Assembly: GCA_030037875.1 (NCBI GenBank) | Contig: JASHPV010000089.1 | Span: forward strand, 1-61,108 | DNA: 61,108 nucleotides | Origin: Thermoplasmata archaeon | GTDB lineage: Archaea > Thermoplasmatota > Thermoplasmata > Lutacidiplasmatales > UBA184 | Reading direction: 5' to 3' | The notes under the pieces: generated by a model | What the model was told of the DNA's origin: nothing | The model's input: the letters and a program-made list of their open reading frames with translations, nothing else | The model's database searches: none | Position numbers and translations under genes: made by a program | Shown here: one piece after another, positions 26,401 to 34,321 of the stretch | How the letters are laid out: each line of letters starts with the position of its first letter | Position numbering within the stretch: the first letter of the stretch is position 1

Positions 26401-26804
26401 CCGTTCCGGAGCCCGTAGTCCGCGACCCCCATCGGGGCCGGCCCGATGGTGTAGAGGGGGCTCACGTAACCCTGCGCGAGCGCCTGCGCCTGTTCAGCGG
26501 GAGTGGCGGGCGGCCGTGGCAGGGAGATCAAACGCCCATCGGGTCCAGCTGTTCGAATGGCGGCGAGCGCCCGTTGGAGGAAAGGAGAGGACAAGTCGGG
26601 CGCGGTCTGGGCGGCTGGGGACGGTACCGACTCCGCCACGGAATGGCCGCCAGTCGAGGTTGTGGCGGGAGCAGCGGACTTGATCGAAGGGGCCCCCGCA
26701 GCCAAACGGGTTGTGGCCGGACCGGCGAACGATAGGAGACCGACGGCGGAGACAATCAAAATCGACGCGATTAGGACAACTAGGGCAGCGGTCGTTCGCG
26801 GCAC
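23487..26804 (-). CDS. thermopsin-family (A5) secreted protease, mosaic, membrane-anchored
   Basis: 1105 aa from GTG. A signal-like helix (residues ~5-27) is followed by a Ser/Thr/Pro linker. The thermopsin domain starts near residue 120 (PAPMGVADYGL) and continues with QNAWLTNV, matching the acid protease described in archaea. A region with NNTxxGN-like steps (residues ~625-680) looks like a short right-handed beta-helix. Then come a TESGLPAGTPWS module and two carboxypeptidase-regulatory-like or PEGA-type repeats (GTVKPATATVEVDG, GTVSPVSATVTVDG). A C-terminal membrane helix is followed by a Pro-rich cytoplasmic tail. Dozens of NxT/S sequons suggest glycosylation. Likely an extracellular peptide-producing protease, fitting the peptide-type transporter. 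Confidence 0.85.
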   Translation of the reverse strand: MPRTTAALVVLIASILIVSAVGLLSFAGPATTRLAAGAPSIKSAAPATTSTGGHSVAESVPSPAAQTAPDLSSPFLQRALAAIRTAGPDGRLISLPRPPATPAEQAQALAQGYVSPLYTIGPAPMGVADYGLRNGTGGTVVPYILNTTELQGNFTTTGAGLLAPSYSYFANPGGYSVQQNAWLTNVTIWGNHTFEYWTQDTLYYNEILGEGTLVSDTWNFTTTSSLVLPSSILAHGPYGSIQTGDELYFSVGPTFPLTYPFSLSFTSRSFVNSTMGGEQELEYSTLITRGGTTLYNFADWDYVVFDSTGGTSAPITHPTNFTADGYAFNAIHATEDFELDVGGPGGGSQVDLFSADATFSLDFLNATSSKLEPIPSAYSYGGDTGETVTGATVTWAGTSGDQYGVMTTGPSILDGLWNATGQSGSEPITIDITPSNAFVFVYPSASTNFYNTNPEWAPLIDTTTIYLSPGISYDLVAVLSGYTGMGAEGTLTAPLTWTASLESTPGEGIYTPLWAWTNAQLRSISSGGAGTPTDPYILYNSQPDLIDDIFGVLNDWTFPVYSGVFLMNTDASVEIVDELPLIVSVPYRDVPTTNSMPYWFWQVSNVSLVDTALPGTWWFDLLDVEYIVDDAETPADISFWNSSHNLVADNLIDYTVQGIFLFGGTDNTIWGNTIVAVNPPVTESPAPPAAPPYNGLTEAESGDLIYNNAFLDPYLWYPILAQEYDFNDFTGVAEANSNTWNVTPEAASVVAHASGFSQVPLVGSIADTSWQGGNYWADYGDQFDPFPDNPYGDLPYDETGYISLGGDSAPLPPGSLVGNVSAVEFTESGLPAGTPWSIWLDGWEIVSSTSEISYFLTNGSYEYTVGAVTGYASSPATGSPTVSGVAQTIPIVFAGSSGTISGTVKPATATVEVDGAPVAVTDGGFSTTVTAGVHSVVASATGYFTYRNNVSVTAGGTTTVTIALTATAAVSGYLAGTVSPVSATVTVDGQIETVVNGAFNITLPAGFHAIDVTDPGYLPYASLVDIVGNATTSAKIVLSPTPALSSTYLSTLAYVLIGVLAALAVIFLVLAVTGRRRSPPPPQAWPSGAATPPPPPPQPPPWSEG

Positions 26805-26910
26805 GACGGGAAATTCAGTTACCGGGTCCTACTTGAGCATTATCAGTCGGTCGGGCGGGGGGGGGCTGACCTGGACCCCGACGTTTCGGAAGCTCGTTTC
26901 CATTGATGAA

Positions 26911-26940
26911 GCGGGGGAGACCGCGCAAGCGGTCCCCCGC
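26911..26940 (-). other. strong 12-bp hairpin between the GNAT and thermopsin genes
   Basis: The right arm GCGGTCCCCCGC is matched by the left arm with one two-base bulge, around a four-base loop. Transcription of both flanking genes is leftward, so the RNA form has a UUGC loop. It lies about 100 bases after the GNAT stop and about 105 bases before the thermopsin GTG. It could be a 3'-end structure or part of a structured 5' leader. No T tract follows. Confidence 0.5.
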
Positions 26941-27038
26941 CGGGCGGAGTTCCCGGCCTCTCGGAGTATACGGCGCGCCGCCCGGGAAGCGAGGGTCTCG
27001 TGCGGTTCAGAACCCGGAGCCGAGTGCCCCGTGCGACG

Positions 27039-27497
27039 CTAGAGGTACAGCTCGTAATGCAGGAAGGCCTCGTCCCGTTTCCAGCCGTGCGCCTCGTAGA
27101 GCTTCTGGGCAGGGTTATCGCGCGCGGTCTCGAGGCTGAGTCCGTCGGCGCCGGTTTCCCGTGCGAGTTGCTTCGCCCGGTCGAGAAGGAGGGAGCCCAC
27201 TCCTCGTCGGCGAGCCGCCGGCACCACGTACAGATCGTAGAGCACCCACCACGGCTTCATGGAGAGGGAGGCAAAGGTCGGGTACAATTGGGTGAATCCG
27301 AGGGTGGTGCCGCGCTCCTCTGCGATGTACACGACACTTTCGCCACGACCCAGACGCTCCGCCAGGAAACGTCGGGAACCTTCGGGGTCCGCCGGCCGGC
27401 GGTAGAATTCCCGGTAGGCACCGAAGAGCGGGACTAGGCGATCAACGTCCTGCGGGGTGGCGCGGACAATGCGGAGTTCGGCGGTCGGGGCGGCCAT
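27039..27497 (-). CDS. GNAT-family N-acetyltransferase
   Basis: 152 aa from ATG 27497. An acetyl-CoA-dependent acyltransferase: beta4 is YDLYVVP, motif A is RRRGVGSLLLDRA (the pyrophosphate loop R/Q-x-x-G-x-G/A), and the C-terminal motif B reads NPAQKLYEAHGW. The full fold is present at usual length. The acceptor is unknown; YEAHGW-type small GNATs acetylate amines or peptides. It is 80 bases downstream of gamma-glutamyltranspeptidase and may be co-transcribed with it. Confidence 0.88.
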   Translation of the reverse strand: MAAPTAELRIVRATPQDVDRLVPLFGAYREFYRRPADPEGSRRFLAERLGRGESVVYIAEERGTTLGFTQLYPTFASLSMKPWWVLYDLYVVPAARRRGVGSLLLDRAKQLARETGADGLSLETARDNPAQKLYEAHGWKRDEAFLHYELYL

Positions 27498-27577
27498 ACG
27501 AATGCCAACCAACCGGACGAGCGGTTGAACGTTGCGTAGGGCGGAGCAGATTCTAGGCCCGTGGTCCTCCCCGGTTT

Positions 27578-29044
27578 CTACGTCCAGACCGGGCCGGCCA
27601 GCGGCAACCGGCCCTCTCCCCTCGGGTCGATTCCGACCACGACTTGCGCGCCGACTTGAATACCCTGGCAGTGGCCCATTTGTGCGGAATGGCCGGGGCG
27701 CGGAACGGAGGGGAGGCCCCGGCCCGCCTCCGCGATGAGCGGCGCAGTCCCATAGATGGAAGCAGGGTAGGCGAAGCGGGGCGCGTCGATCGCTTCCTGG
27801 AGTGTCAGGCCCCGGTCCACAACTCCGGTGAGGACCTGCACCTGGACCTGGGGCTGGACATCGCCGCCCATCGTCCCCAGAAGGATAAGATCGGGTCCGG
27901 TCGCGGCCGTGGCCATGAGCGTGTGGAATGTTTTCTTCCTCGGGGCCACAACGTTGTGATGGGCCCGGTCGAGGGTGAAGTACGACCCCCGGTCGTTCAG
28001 GTTGATCCCGGTGCCCGCGACCGTGTGCCCGGACCCGAAGCCCTCGTAATTGCTCTGGATCACGCTCAGACCGATTGTTCCGTCGAAGACCGAGAAGGCA
28101 GTAGTATCCCGACCCGGGGTCGGGCCGCTCGTCGGCGAAACTCGCGGGGGATCCCGCGCGTTCGCGTCGATCCACCCCGGTGGAAGGGGCAGGCGATCGG
28201 GGTCTCCGATGTACCGGGACCGGAATTCGTACGCCGGGTACATCGTCTCAACAAGAGCGGATGCGTAGTCGGCGGGAGTCATCGAGGCCAAAGTGCTCCG
28301 CTCTAACCGGGCGAGCCAGTACAGAGCGGTAGCGCCTTGACTGTTCGGAGGCGTAGTGTACACGTCGTACTTCCGATACTGCATCCGTAAGGGTGGGGGC
28401 CGGGTCGGCTGAAACCGGTCGAGGTCGTCGAAACGCAGTAAGCCACCCTTCTTGATCATGTCCCGTTCGATGGTTCGTCCGAGTGCGCCATGGTAGAAGC
28501 CGTGGCCCCCATCCGCGGCCACGCCCTCCAAGGTGCGAGCCAAATCCGCCTGACGCAGGACGTCTCCCGGCGGCCGGTTCCGGTAGATGGCCGTCCAGTC
28601 CGGGTCGGCCCAGGGCATCGTTCGGATGGACTGGGCCAGAAGCGGCGTAATCGGCACTCCCTCGCGCGCGTAGCGGATCGCGGGTGCCAGCAGCTCTGGT
28701 AACCGGAGGCTGGCGCGCTCGGCAAAGAATGACCAGCCGGCGATCAAGCCCGGAACCGTGAACGACGAGAGAGGGCCGTGCTCGGGAATGGTCCGGTAGC
28801 CGGCGGCCTCGAACCTTTCCGGGGTCGCGAGGTCCGCCGCAGGGCCGCTGGCGTTGAGCGTCTCCACCGATTGCTCTCGGACGACAGCGAACAGGTCCGA
28901 GCCGAGTCCATTGGCTTGCGGGAGGACCACCGGGAGCGCGGCGCTCACGGCAAGGGCCGCGTCGTAGGCGTTGCCGCCCTTCGCCAAGACCGATCGACCG
29001 ATGTCGGTGGCTATCGGGTGAGCCGTCGCCACGTCGCCGCGCAT
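27578..29044 (-). CDS. gamma-glutamyltranspeptidase-like Ntn hydrolase
   Basis: 488 aa proenzyme. The self-cleavage site is within PGRDTTAFSVFDG: Thr314 would be both the cleavage point and the nucleophile, giving a large chain of ~313 and a small chain of ~175 residues. The substrate glycine pair and MGGDVQPQ match the family. The His that follows the TT pair in E. coli GGT is Ala here. There is no signal peptide from ATG 29044: homology begins at once (ATAHPIATDIGRSVL), so the protein seems cytoplasmic, as in GGT-like acylases. It may hydrolyse gamma-glutamyl or other acyl amides. Confidence 0.9.
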   Translation of the reverse strand: MRGDVATAHPIATDIGRSVLAKGGNAYDAALAVSAALPVVLPQANGLGSDLFAVVREQSVETLNASGPAADLATPERFEAAGYRTIPEHGPLSSFTVPGLIAGWSFFAERASLRLPELLAPAIRYAREGVPITPLLAQSIRTMPWADPDWTAIYRNRPPGDVLRQADLARTLEGVAADGGHGFYHGALGRTIERDMIKKGGLLRFDDLDRFQPTRPPPLRMQYRKYDVYTTPPNSQGATALYWLARLERSTLASMTPADYASALVETMYPAYEFRSRYIGDPDRLPLPPGWIDANARDPPRVSPTSGPTPGRDTTAFSVFDGTIGLSVIQSNYEGFGSGHTVAGTGINLNDRGSYFTLDRAHHNVVAPRKKTFHTLMATAATGPDLILLGTMGGDVQPQVQVQVLTGVVDRGLTLQEAIDAPRFAYPASIYGTAPLIAEAGRGLPSVPRPGHSAQMGHCQGIQVGAQVVVGIDPRGEGRLPLAGPVWT

Positions 29045-29163
29045 CGCCCTGGCTTCCTCCCAGTCCGACGGGGGCCGCGAGAATCAAGGCAGTTCTTAGA
29101 ACCGCTGGACTCGGGGCCATGGCACGCCCACCCTACTAAGTATCCGAAGTCAGTGGCGGACCC

Positions 29164-31011
29164 ATGAAGCCGGGACGCCGCGGAAGGGCCCGAGTATCCT
29201 GGCTCGCGCTGGCGATCGTTATCATTGCAATCCTCGCCTGGTCCTCGTCAGGACAGACAACCACTGCCCCGGCCCGAGGCCTCATATCGCCCCTCCTCGG
29301 GGAGAGGACCGTCTCGGCGCGGACGTCGGCAGTTCAGCCGCGTTCAGCCGCCGACACGAGTTCCCTCCCGGCCGACCCCACCCTCGCGTGGACTGAGCTT
29401 TCCCCATCTCCCATGCCCTCGCAGCGAGTCGATAGTGGGATGGTGTACGACTCCACCGACGGGTACGTTCTGTTGTTCGGAGGAGAGAACGACCTCAGCA
29501 TCCCCGTGGCCTACTACAATGACACGTGGGCCTTCTCTCACGGAGTGTGGACGAACGAAACAAACTCCCATGCCCCGTCGCCCCGCTCGGGATTTGGGCT
29601 GGCCGACGACCCGATCGACCACGAGGTGGTCCTCTTCGGCGGATTCTCGGCGAAAGGAATCAGGTTGAATGACACCTGGACGTACTCGGCTGGTACCTGG
29701 AAGAACGTTACCCCGACGGAGGGGCCCTCCCCGCCCGCGACGGCATGGGGATCGATGGCCTACGACAACCAAACTGAGACGGTGATTTTGTTCGGTGGCC
29801 TGACGGGACTTAGCCCCAGTACCGAGTACACGAACGAGACGTGGTCGTTCCATGACAACTCCTGGACGGAGCTGTCTCCCGCAACCTCCCCTCCGGCGCG
29901 GAACAGTGCATCGCTCGTGGACGATGTGAGCGATGGTAGTCTCTTGCTATTCGGCGGCCAGAACGACTCCGGGCCCTTCAACGACACCTGGACTTTCTCG
30001 GGGACCGATTGGAGCCGGGTGGCGACCTCCACGGCGCCGCCGGAAAGCTGGGGAGCCGGAGTGGCCTACTACGGCGCCCAGTCCGAGGTGGTTCTCTTCG
30101 GCGGAACGCCCGCGTCCCAATACTACACGTACACCTTCCACGCGGGGACCTGGACCCAGTACGATCCAACCCCCAACCCCGGTCAGGCGGTGGGCCTCAC
30201 CCAGATGACCTACGACTACGCGGATCAGTACACCCTCCTGTTCGCGGACTCGCCGGACGGGGTCAATTCGACCTGGGAGCTCTCCGTCACCTCGGGGCCG
30301 CCGCCTCCTGCTCTGTCTGTGGTGGCCTCCGCCACGCCGCAAAGCGGCGTGGTCCCCCTTCGAACGACGTTCAATTCCAGTATCTCTGGGGGAACTCCCC
30401 CGTACACAGTAACCTGGAACTTTGATGACTCGACGCCCGAAGTATCGGGCAGTCCCAGCACCGCGGGAAACACGACCCACACGTACGAGTCCGTGGGCCG
30501 TTACAACGCTACGCTGACGGTCGTCGATTCGTCCGATTCGACCGTTGTGAAAAACTGGACCATCGCCGTGACGCCCTTGGCTCTCACCCTGACGATCGCC
30601 GCGTCGCCCACGAGCGCGAAGATCAATCAAACGGTCAACTTCACCTCGCTTCCTTCCGGAGGTACTCCCCCGTACACGTATACTTGGACATTCGGGGATG
30701 GGGGAATGGCAACGACAAGAAACGCCAGCCATGAATACGCGACCGCGGGAAAGTTCTCTGCCGAACTGGTCGTGATAGACCATGCCGGGGTTTCGGTCTC
30801 GCGGACGGTCAACGTTACCGTGTCCTCGAGCAGCCCAGCCCCCAGCAGCTCCGCGAACGACTCATGGATCTACATCATCGCCATCGTCGTAGTGATCGTC
30901 GCGGCACTCTTGTTCGTGCTCCTCTACCGTCGCCGTAAGCAACAGAATCCACCCGCCTCGCCGCCGCCGAATCCGCCACCCGGCCAGGGCGGCGGCGGAC
31001 CCGCCCACTAG
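29164..31011 (+). CDS. secreted Kelch-repeat and PKD-domain surface protein
   Basis: 615 aa. A basic N-terminus and hydrophobic helix (residues ~12-28) is followed by a Thr/Ser-rich linker. About six Kelch-type repeats (residues ~80-370) carry LLFGG plus NDTW, forming a beta-propeller. Two PKD/Ig-like domains follow (residues ~385-470 and ~475-560) with GGTPPYT-TW-F-D/GD and the YxxxGxYxA/FxA motif. One C-terminal transmembrane helix follows, then a basic stop and a Pro/Gly-rich tail. The architecture indicates an externally displayed binding protein anchored at the C-terminus. The gene is divergent from the GGT gene, with a TACTAAGTAT element ~26 bases before the ATG. Confidence 0.85.
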   Translation: MKPGRRGRARVSWLALAIVIIAILAWSSSGQTTTAPARGLISPLLGERTVSARTSAVQPRSAADTSSLPADPTLAWTELSPSPMPSQRVDSGMVYDSTDGYVLLFGGENDLSIPVAYYNDTWAFSHGVWTNETNSHAPSPRSGFGLADDPIDHEVVLFGGFSAKGIRLNDTWTYSAGTWKNVTPTEGPSPPATAWGSMAYDNQTETVILFGGLTGLSPSTEYTNETWSFHDNSWTELSPATSPPARNSASLVDDVSDGSLLLFGGQNDSGPFNDTWTFSGTDWSRVATSTAPPESWGAGVAYYGAQSEVVLFGGTPASQYYTYTFHAGTWTQYDPTPNPGQAVGLTQMTYDYADQYTLLFADSPDGVNSTWELSVTSGPPPPALSVVASATPQSGVVPLRTTFNSSISGGTPPYTVTWNFDDSTPEVSGSPSTAGNTTHTYESVGRYNATLTVVDSSDSTVVKNWTIAVTPLALTLTIAASPTSAKINQTVNFTSLPSGGTPPYTYTWTFGDGGMATTRNASHEYATAGKFSAELVVIDHAGVSVSRTVNVTVSSSSPAPSSSANDSWIYIIAIVVVIVAALLFVLLYRRRKQQNPPASPPPNPPPGQGGGGPAH

Positions 31012-31107
31012 GCGACTGCCTCCCCGGGCCTCCGCCGTCACGAAACGCAGACGCCGTCGAAATTCCGGAGGAATCGCTCACCGCGGGAAGGGGAATCCGG
31101 CCGGTTA

Positions 31108-31120
31108 TTCACGGTGTGAA
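31108..31120. promoter_or_regulatory. palindrome TTCAC-GGT-GTGAA, candidate operator
   Basis: Perfect 5-bp arms around GGT, ~33 bases upstream of the TATA element of the ZIP/HTH-ferritin pair. It could be the site of the HTH protein encoded in the same operon (inference). Confidence 0.3.
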
Positions 31121-31152
31121 CGGGTTTCGTAGTTGCTTCACAGACACAGCGC

Positions 31153-31158
31153 TTATAA
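31153..31158 (+). promoter_or_regulatory. TATA box (TTATAA)
   Basis: Centred ~40 bases before ATG 31195, predicting a start of transcription near 31181 and a ~14-base leader for the ZIP-like transporter operon. Confidence 0.5.
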
Positions 31159-31194
31159 TGCGTTCTTCGGTTGAGCCGGACCGGTCGTCGGCTC

Positions 31195-31968
31195 ATGGCG
31201 AACTTTCCCCTGTTCCTGGTCCTGGCGACCGTCATGGGTCTGTCGATCTTCCTGTCGCTTCCCGTCGTCTACAGCAAGCGGGCCCAAGGACGCTGGGCGG
31301 TGGGCCTCAACGCGGCCGCGATCGGGATCCTTGTCTTTCTCTTGGCGGACATCTTCTCGGACGTGAGCCCGATTCTGTATCCCGGCGGCAGCTACGTCTC
31401 CAATCTCGGTTATTCGCTCCTCTTTGGCGCCGCGTTTCTCGTGGCCTTCGTCGGGCTGTATGTCGTTGACAACCTGCCCAGCCGCGCCGCCGTGGCGGCG
31501 GAGGGAGGTCCGCGGCTAACCGCCATGATCATCGCGCTCGGGATTGGGCTCCAGAACCTAACCGAGGGTCTGGTGTTCGGTGCCAACTGGGTCAAGGGTA
31601 CCCTCGGAATCCTAGCAGTGGTCTTCGTCGGTTTCTTTCTGCAGAACGTGACGGAGGGATTCCCCATCGCTTCGCCCTTCCTCGGAACCCCGGCGAAACG
31701 GAGCGGGGCAGTTATGGCGGGACTGTTCCTTATTGGGGGGCTGCCGACGATCATCGGCGGAGCGATCGGGTATTACTGGAGCAGCAATCTGTTTCTGATC
31801 GCGTTCGACGCGCTGGCAATCGGTGCCATCGCGTATGTCATCCTTCCGATGCTCAAGGTCGCGTTCCGGCCTCTCGAAACCCGGGAGGCCGCGGTGCGTC
31901 GGAACCGGCTCGTGTACATCGGCGTCATGGTCGGGTTTCTGATCGGGTTCGCGGTGAACGCCATCTGA
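31195..31968 (+). CDS. ZIP-family-like metal transporter with Gln-for-His substitutions
   Basis: 257 aa, about eight hydrophobic helices. The start is ATG 31195; the in-frame TTG at 31171 lies too near the predicted transcription start. The two signature helices read GIGLQNLTEG and FFLQNVTEG. In ZIP proteins these positions are normally HNxPEG or similar, so the His metal ligand is Gln in both while Asn and Glu are kept. It may carry divalent metal with altered affinity, or another cation. Four bases later an HTH-ferritin fusion begins, so the pair is almost certainly one operon. Confidence 0.8.
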   Translation: MANFPLFLVLATVMGLSIFLSLPVVYSKRAQGRWAVGLNAAAIGILVFLLADIFSDVSPILYPGGSYVSNLGYSLLFGAAFLVAFVGLYVVDNLPSRAAVAAEGGPRLTAMIIALGIGLQNLTEGLVFGANWVKGTLGILAVVFVGFFLQNVTEGFPIASPFLGTPAKRSGAVMAGLFLIGGLPTIIGGAIGYYWSSNLFLIAFDALAIGAIAYVILPMLKVAFRPLETREAAVRRNRLVYIGVMVGFLIGFAVNAI

Positions 31969-31972
31969 GACC

Positions 31973-32758
31973 ATGACGGCCACCACCACCTCACCCGTCG
32001 TCTGGGTGCAGGTCATGCAGGCTCTCGTGGCGCGGGAGCTGGTGGACGGGTTCGGTCTGCCGGAGCGACAGGCCGCGGCACTTCTCGGCCTCGTCCCCTC
32101 GTCGGTCTCCCAGTATCTCTCCGGCAAGCGGCTGGGACCCCGGTTGGCCCGTTACCTCGACAACGAAGCCGCTCGACGCATCGCCCGCAGCACAGCGCAA
32201 CGACTCATGGAAGAGCCCGGGGGGCCTCCGGTCGTCCTGGAGGCGGCCATTGCTCTGGGGGAGCTCTATGATCAGCCGACCCGGAAGCGGAGGGCAGGCG
32301 CCGGGTCCTCGATACGGCCGGCGCTCCGACGGGAGGCGCCCCGCTGGCTCCGCAACCGTATCGTCGGAGAACAAAACGCGGTCGCCGAGTGCATGCGCCT
32401 CGCCCAGCGCTCTCGGGACGAGCTGACCCGAGCCCTGTTCCGTCAGATCGCTTCCGACAGCCTGCGTCACGCCGAGATTGTGGCGTCGCTCGCCGCCTAT
32501 CTGGACCGGGGCGTCACCTCCAGCGTTCCGACGGGAATCACCCGGGAAGACGTCGAGCATCTCATCGAACGGGAGCATGAAGCCGAGGAGAACAGCGGCA
32601 ACGACTTGGGTCCGGAGCTCGGCGGCGTAATGCGGATCCTGTGGAACAGCATGGTCGCCGATGAACAGAAGCACGAGCGGGTGCTCCAGGAACTCCTGCA
32701 GGCTGGCCTTGTCGCCGGAGTCAGGTCGCCTCCTCGACGAACGAAAGGAACCTCTTAG
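31973..32758 (+). CDS. HTH transcription regulator fused to a ferritin-like domain
   Basis: 261 aa. Residues ~1-55 form a helix-turn-helix of the archaeal COG2522 type (PERQAAALLGLVPSSVSQYLSGKR). After a linker, residues ~120-250 look like a ferritin-like four-helix bundle: GEQN...E, then DSLRHAE in place of the first ExxH, an acidic EREHEAEEN helix, and DEQKHE as the second ExxH. A di-iron or other metal site could be sensed and passed to the DNA-binding part. Its position directly behind a ZIP-like transporter supports a metal-responsive regulator. The ferritin assignment rests on motif pattern only. Confidence 0.7.
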   Translation: MTATTTSPVVWVQVMQALVARELVDGFGLPERQAAALLGLVPSSVSQYLSGKRLGPRLARYLDNEAARRIARSTAQRLMEEPGGPPVVLEAAIALGELYDQPTRKRRAGAGSSIRPALRREAPRWLRNRIVGEQNAVAECMRLAQRSRDELTRALFRQIASDSLRHAEIVASLAAYLDRGVTSSVPTGITREDVEHLIEREHEAEENSGNDLGPELGGVMRILWNSMVADEQKHERVLQELLQAGLVAGVRSPPRRTKGTS

Positions 32759-33024
32759 GGGTCGAGAACTCGAAGTCGGGGCACTCCCAGTGATCCCCTT
32801 CGTGGACCATTGTCTGGGCGAGAGGCACGGCCGTTACAAAGCACCGTACAATACGCGGGCCCATTGATTGAGTTCGTCAAGATCAACGTCGACGCTTGTC
32901 GTGCGACTCCGATTCGTACCCCAAAGCACCTGGGACGCCCCGCGCCTAGAGCTCGCGGGTCACCGCGAACAGTCTGTTCCAAGTAGACCAGCGGACTAGG
33001 GGCCCCCGTCGCGGAGCGGCCTCG

Positions 33025-34314
33025 GTGCAGCCTCGGCCTTCAGACACATCCCTTCAGGCTCCCGCGGGAACGGCCCGTGAGAGCGCGGGGCCGGCCCGGA
33101 GAATTCATCCGGATGTCTGGTCGATCTCCGTCACCAGTCTCTTTTCCGATTGGTCGTACGAGATGGTTCTCCCCATCCTACCTTTCTTTTTGATCTTCAC
33201 TCTGGCCGCTACCCCGTTCCTAGTGGGATTGATCGACGGGGCCGCCCAGTTTGCTCAGAGCAGCATCCAGACGGTGGCGGGCTCTCGATGGGCGAATGGG
33301 CCGGACCGCAAGGTGCAGGGGTCGTACGGTTACCTCGCGACGACGGTCGGTCATGGATTGCTTGCGATCGCCATCGTCTGGCCCGAGGTTCTAGTGTTTC
33401 GAGTAGCGGCCTGGCTGGGACGAGGTTCGCGACAACCGATCAAAAAGGCGATCGTTGCCAACGCGACCACCCCGGAGAACCAGGGGATCGCCTTCGGCCT
33501 CGAACAGGCGTTGGACTCCGCGGGCGCGGTGCTCGGGACGATTACGGCCGTGGTTCTGCTCCTCGTGGGCGGACTTGGGGCGTTCCGGACCATCTTTGCT
33601 GTGAGCGTCATCCCGGGGTTCGTCGCCGTGGCGGTCCTCCTTCTCTTTGTAAAGGACCGTTCATCGCGGAATTCGTCGGGGGCCGCCCCTCGTCCATCGG
33701 TCCGATGGCACGACTTCCCCCGGACGTTCCAACTCTTTCTGGTGGCCGAGGCCGTCTTCGGCCTCGGCTATTTCAGCATCCTCCTGGCCCTGTTGCGGGT
33801 GGGAGAGAACTTGCTGCCGACGACCGGCGGCTCGGTGGTGACGGCCGTCGTGGCGGCCCTCTTTCTCTACCTTCTCTACAACCTGATCTTCGCCGGCATG
33901 TCGTACCCTGCCGGACGGTGGGCGGACCGTTCACCGGGAGTCGGCCTCGTGGCGCTCTCGTTCGGGCTGTTCGCGGTGGTTGACCTCCTGCTCATCCGCA
34001 ACGGGGGACTCGTGGCCGGCGTACTGGCGTTCTCGGTCGCTGGAGTCCAGGTCGGCCTTCAAGGCGTGGCCGAGTCCGCTTGGGTCGCTCGAAAGATGCC
34101 GGCGGGGCTGGCGGGCCCCGCCTTCGGATGGCTGGGGATGGTTCAGGGACTGGCCATTCTCGCCGGTTCACTGCTGGCGGGGGGCCTGTGGACGTACGTC
34201 TCCGCTCCGCTCGCGTTCGGAGTGTCGGCAGCGCTCTCGGTGGCCGGCGCGGCTCTGTTGCTGCCGCTACTCCGGCCGCAATCAGGACATCCGGGGCCGG
34301 CCGCTCCGTCGTGA
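33025..34314 (+). CDS. major facilitator superfamily transporter
   Basis: 429 aa from GTG. Twelve hydrophobic helices are arranged as two six-helix halves with a basic central loop (residues ~205-225). The first cytoplasmic loop carries the MFS-like region GSRWANGPDRKVQGSYG, a degenerate GxxxDRxGRR. The start of helix 1 is ...SLFSDWSYEMVLPILPFF, a common opening of archaeal/bacterial MFS carriers annotated as putative drug or sugar efflux. Substrate unknown. A 266-base gap upstream contains no recognisable gene. Confidence 0.85.
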   Translation: MQPRPSDTSLQAPAGTARESAGPARRIHPDVWSISVTSLFSDWSYEMVLPILPFFLIFTLAATPFLVGLIDGAAQFAQSSIQTVAGSRWANGPDRKVQGSYGYLATTVGHGLLAIAIVWPEVLVFRVAAWLGRGSRQPIKKAIVANATTPENQGIAFGLEQALDSAGAVLGTITAVVLLLVGGLGAFRTIFAVSVIPGFVAVAVLLLFVKDRSSRNSSGAAPRPSVRWHDFPRTFQLFLVAEAVFGLGYFSILLALLRVGENLLPTTGGSVVTAVVAALFLYLLYNLIFAGMSYPAGRWADRSPGVGLVALSFGLFAVVDLLLIRNGGLVAGVLAFSVAGVQVGLQGVAESAWVARKMPAGLAGPAFGWLGMVQGLAILAGSLLAGGLWTYVSAPLAFGVSAALSVAGAALLLPLLRPQSGHPGPAAPS

Positions 34315-34321
34315 CTTCGAC

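Noticed and set aside
26855..26867. Long G run near the thermopsin start as a phase-variation tract
   Set aside because: It lies outside any coding sequence and not between promoter elements I can identify.
27498..28175. N-terminal extension of the small GNAT by ~226 residues
   Set aside because: The added part is antisense to the GGT gene's own strand region, is low complexity, and the GNAT fold is complete from ATG 27497.
32759..33024. Possible small gene between the HTH-ferritin and MFS genes
   Set aside because: Only a low-complexity minus frame without start signal is present; nothing recognisable.
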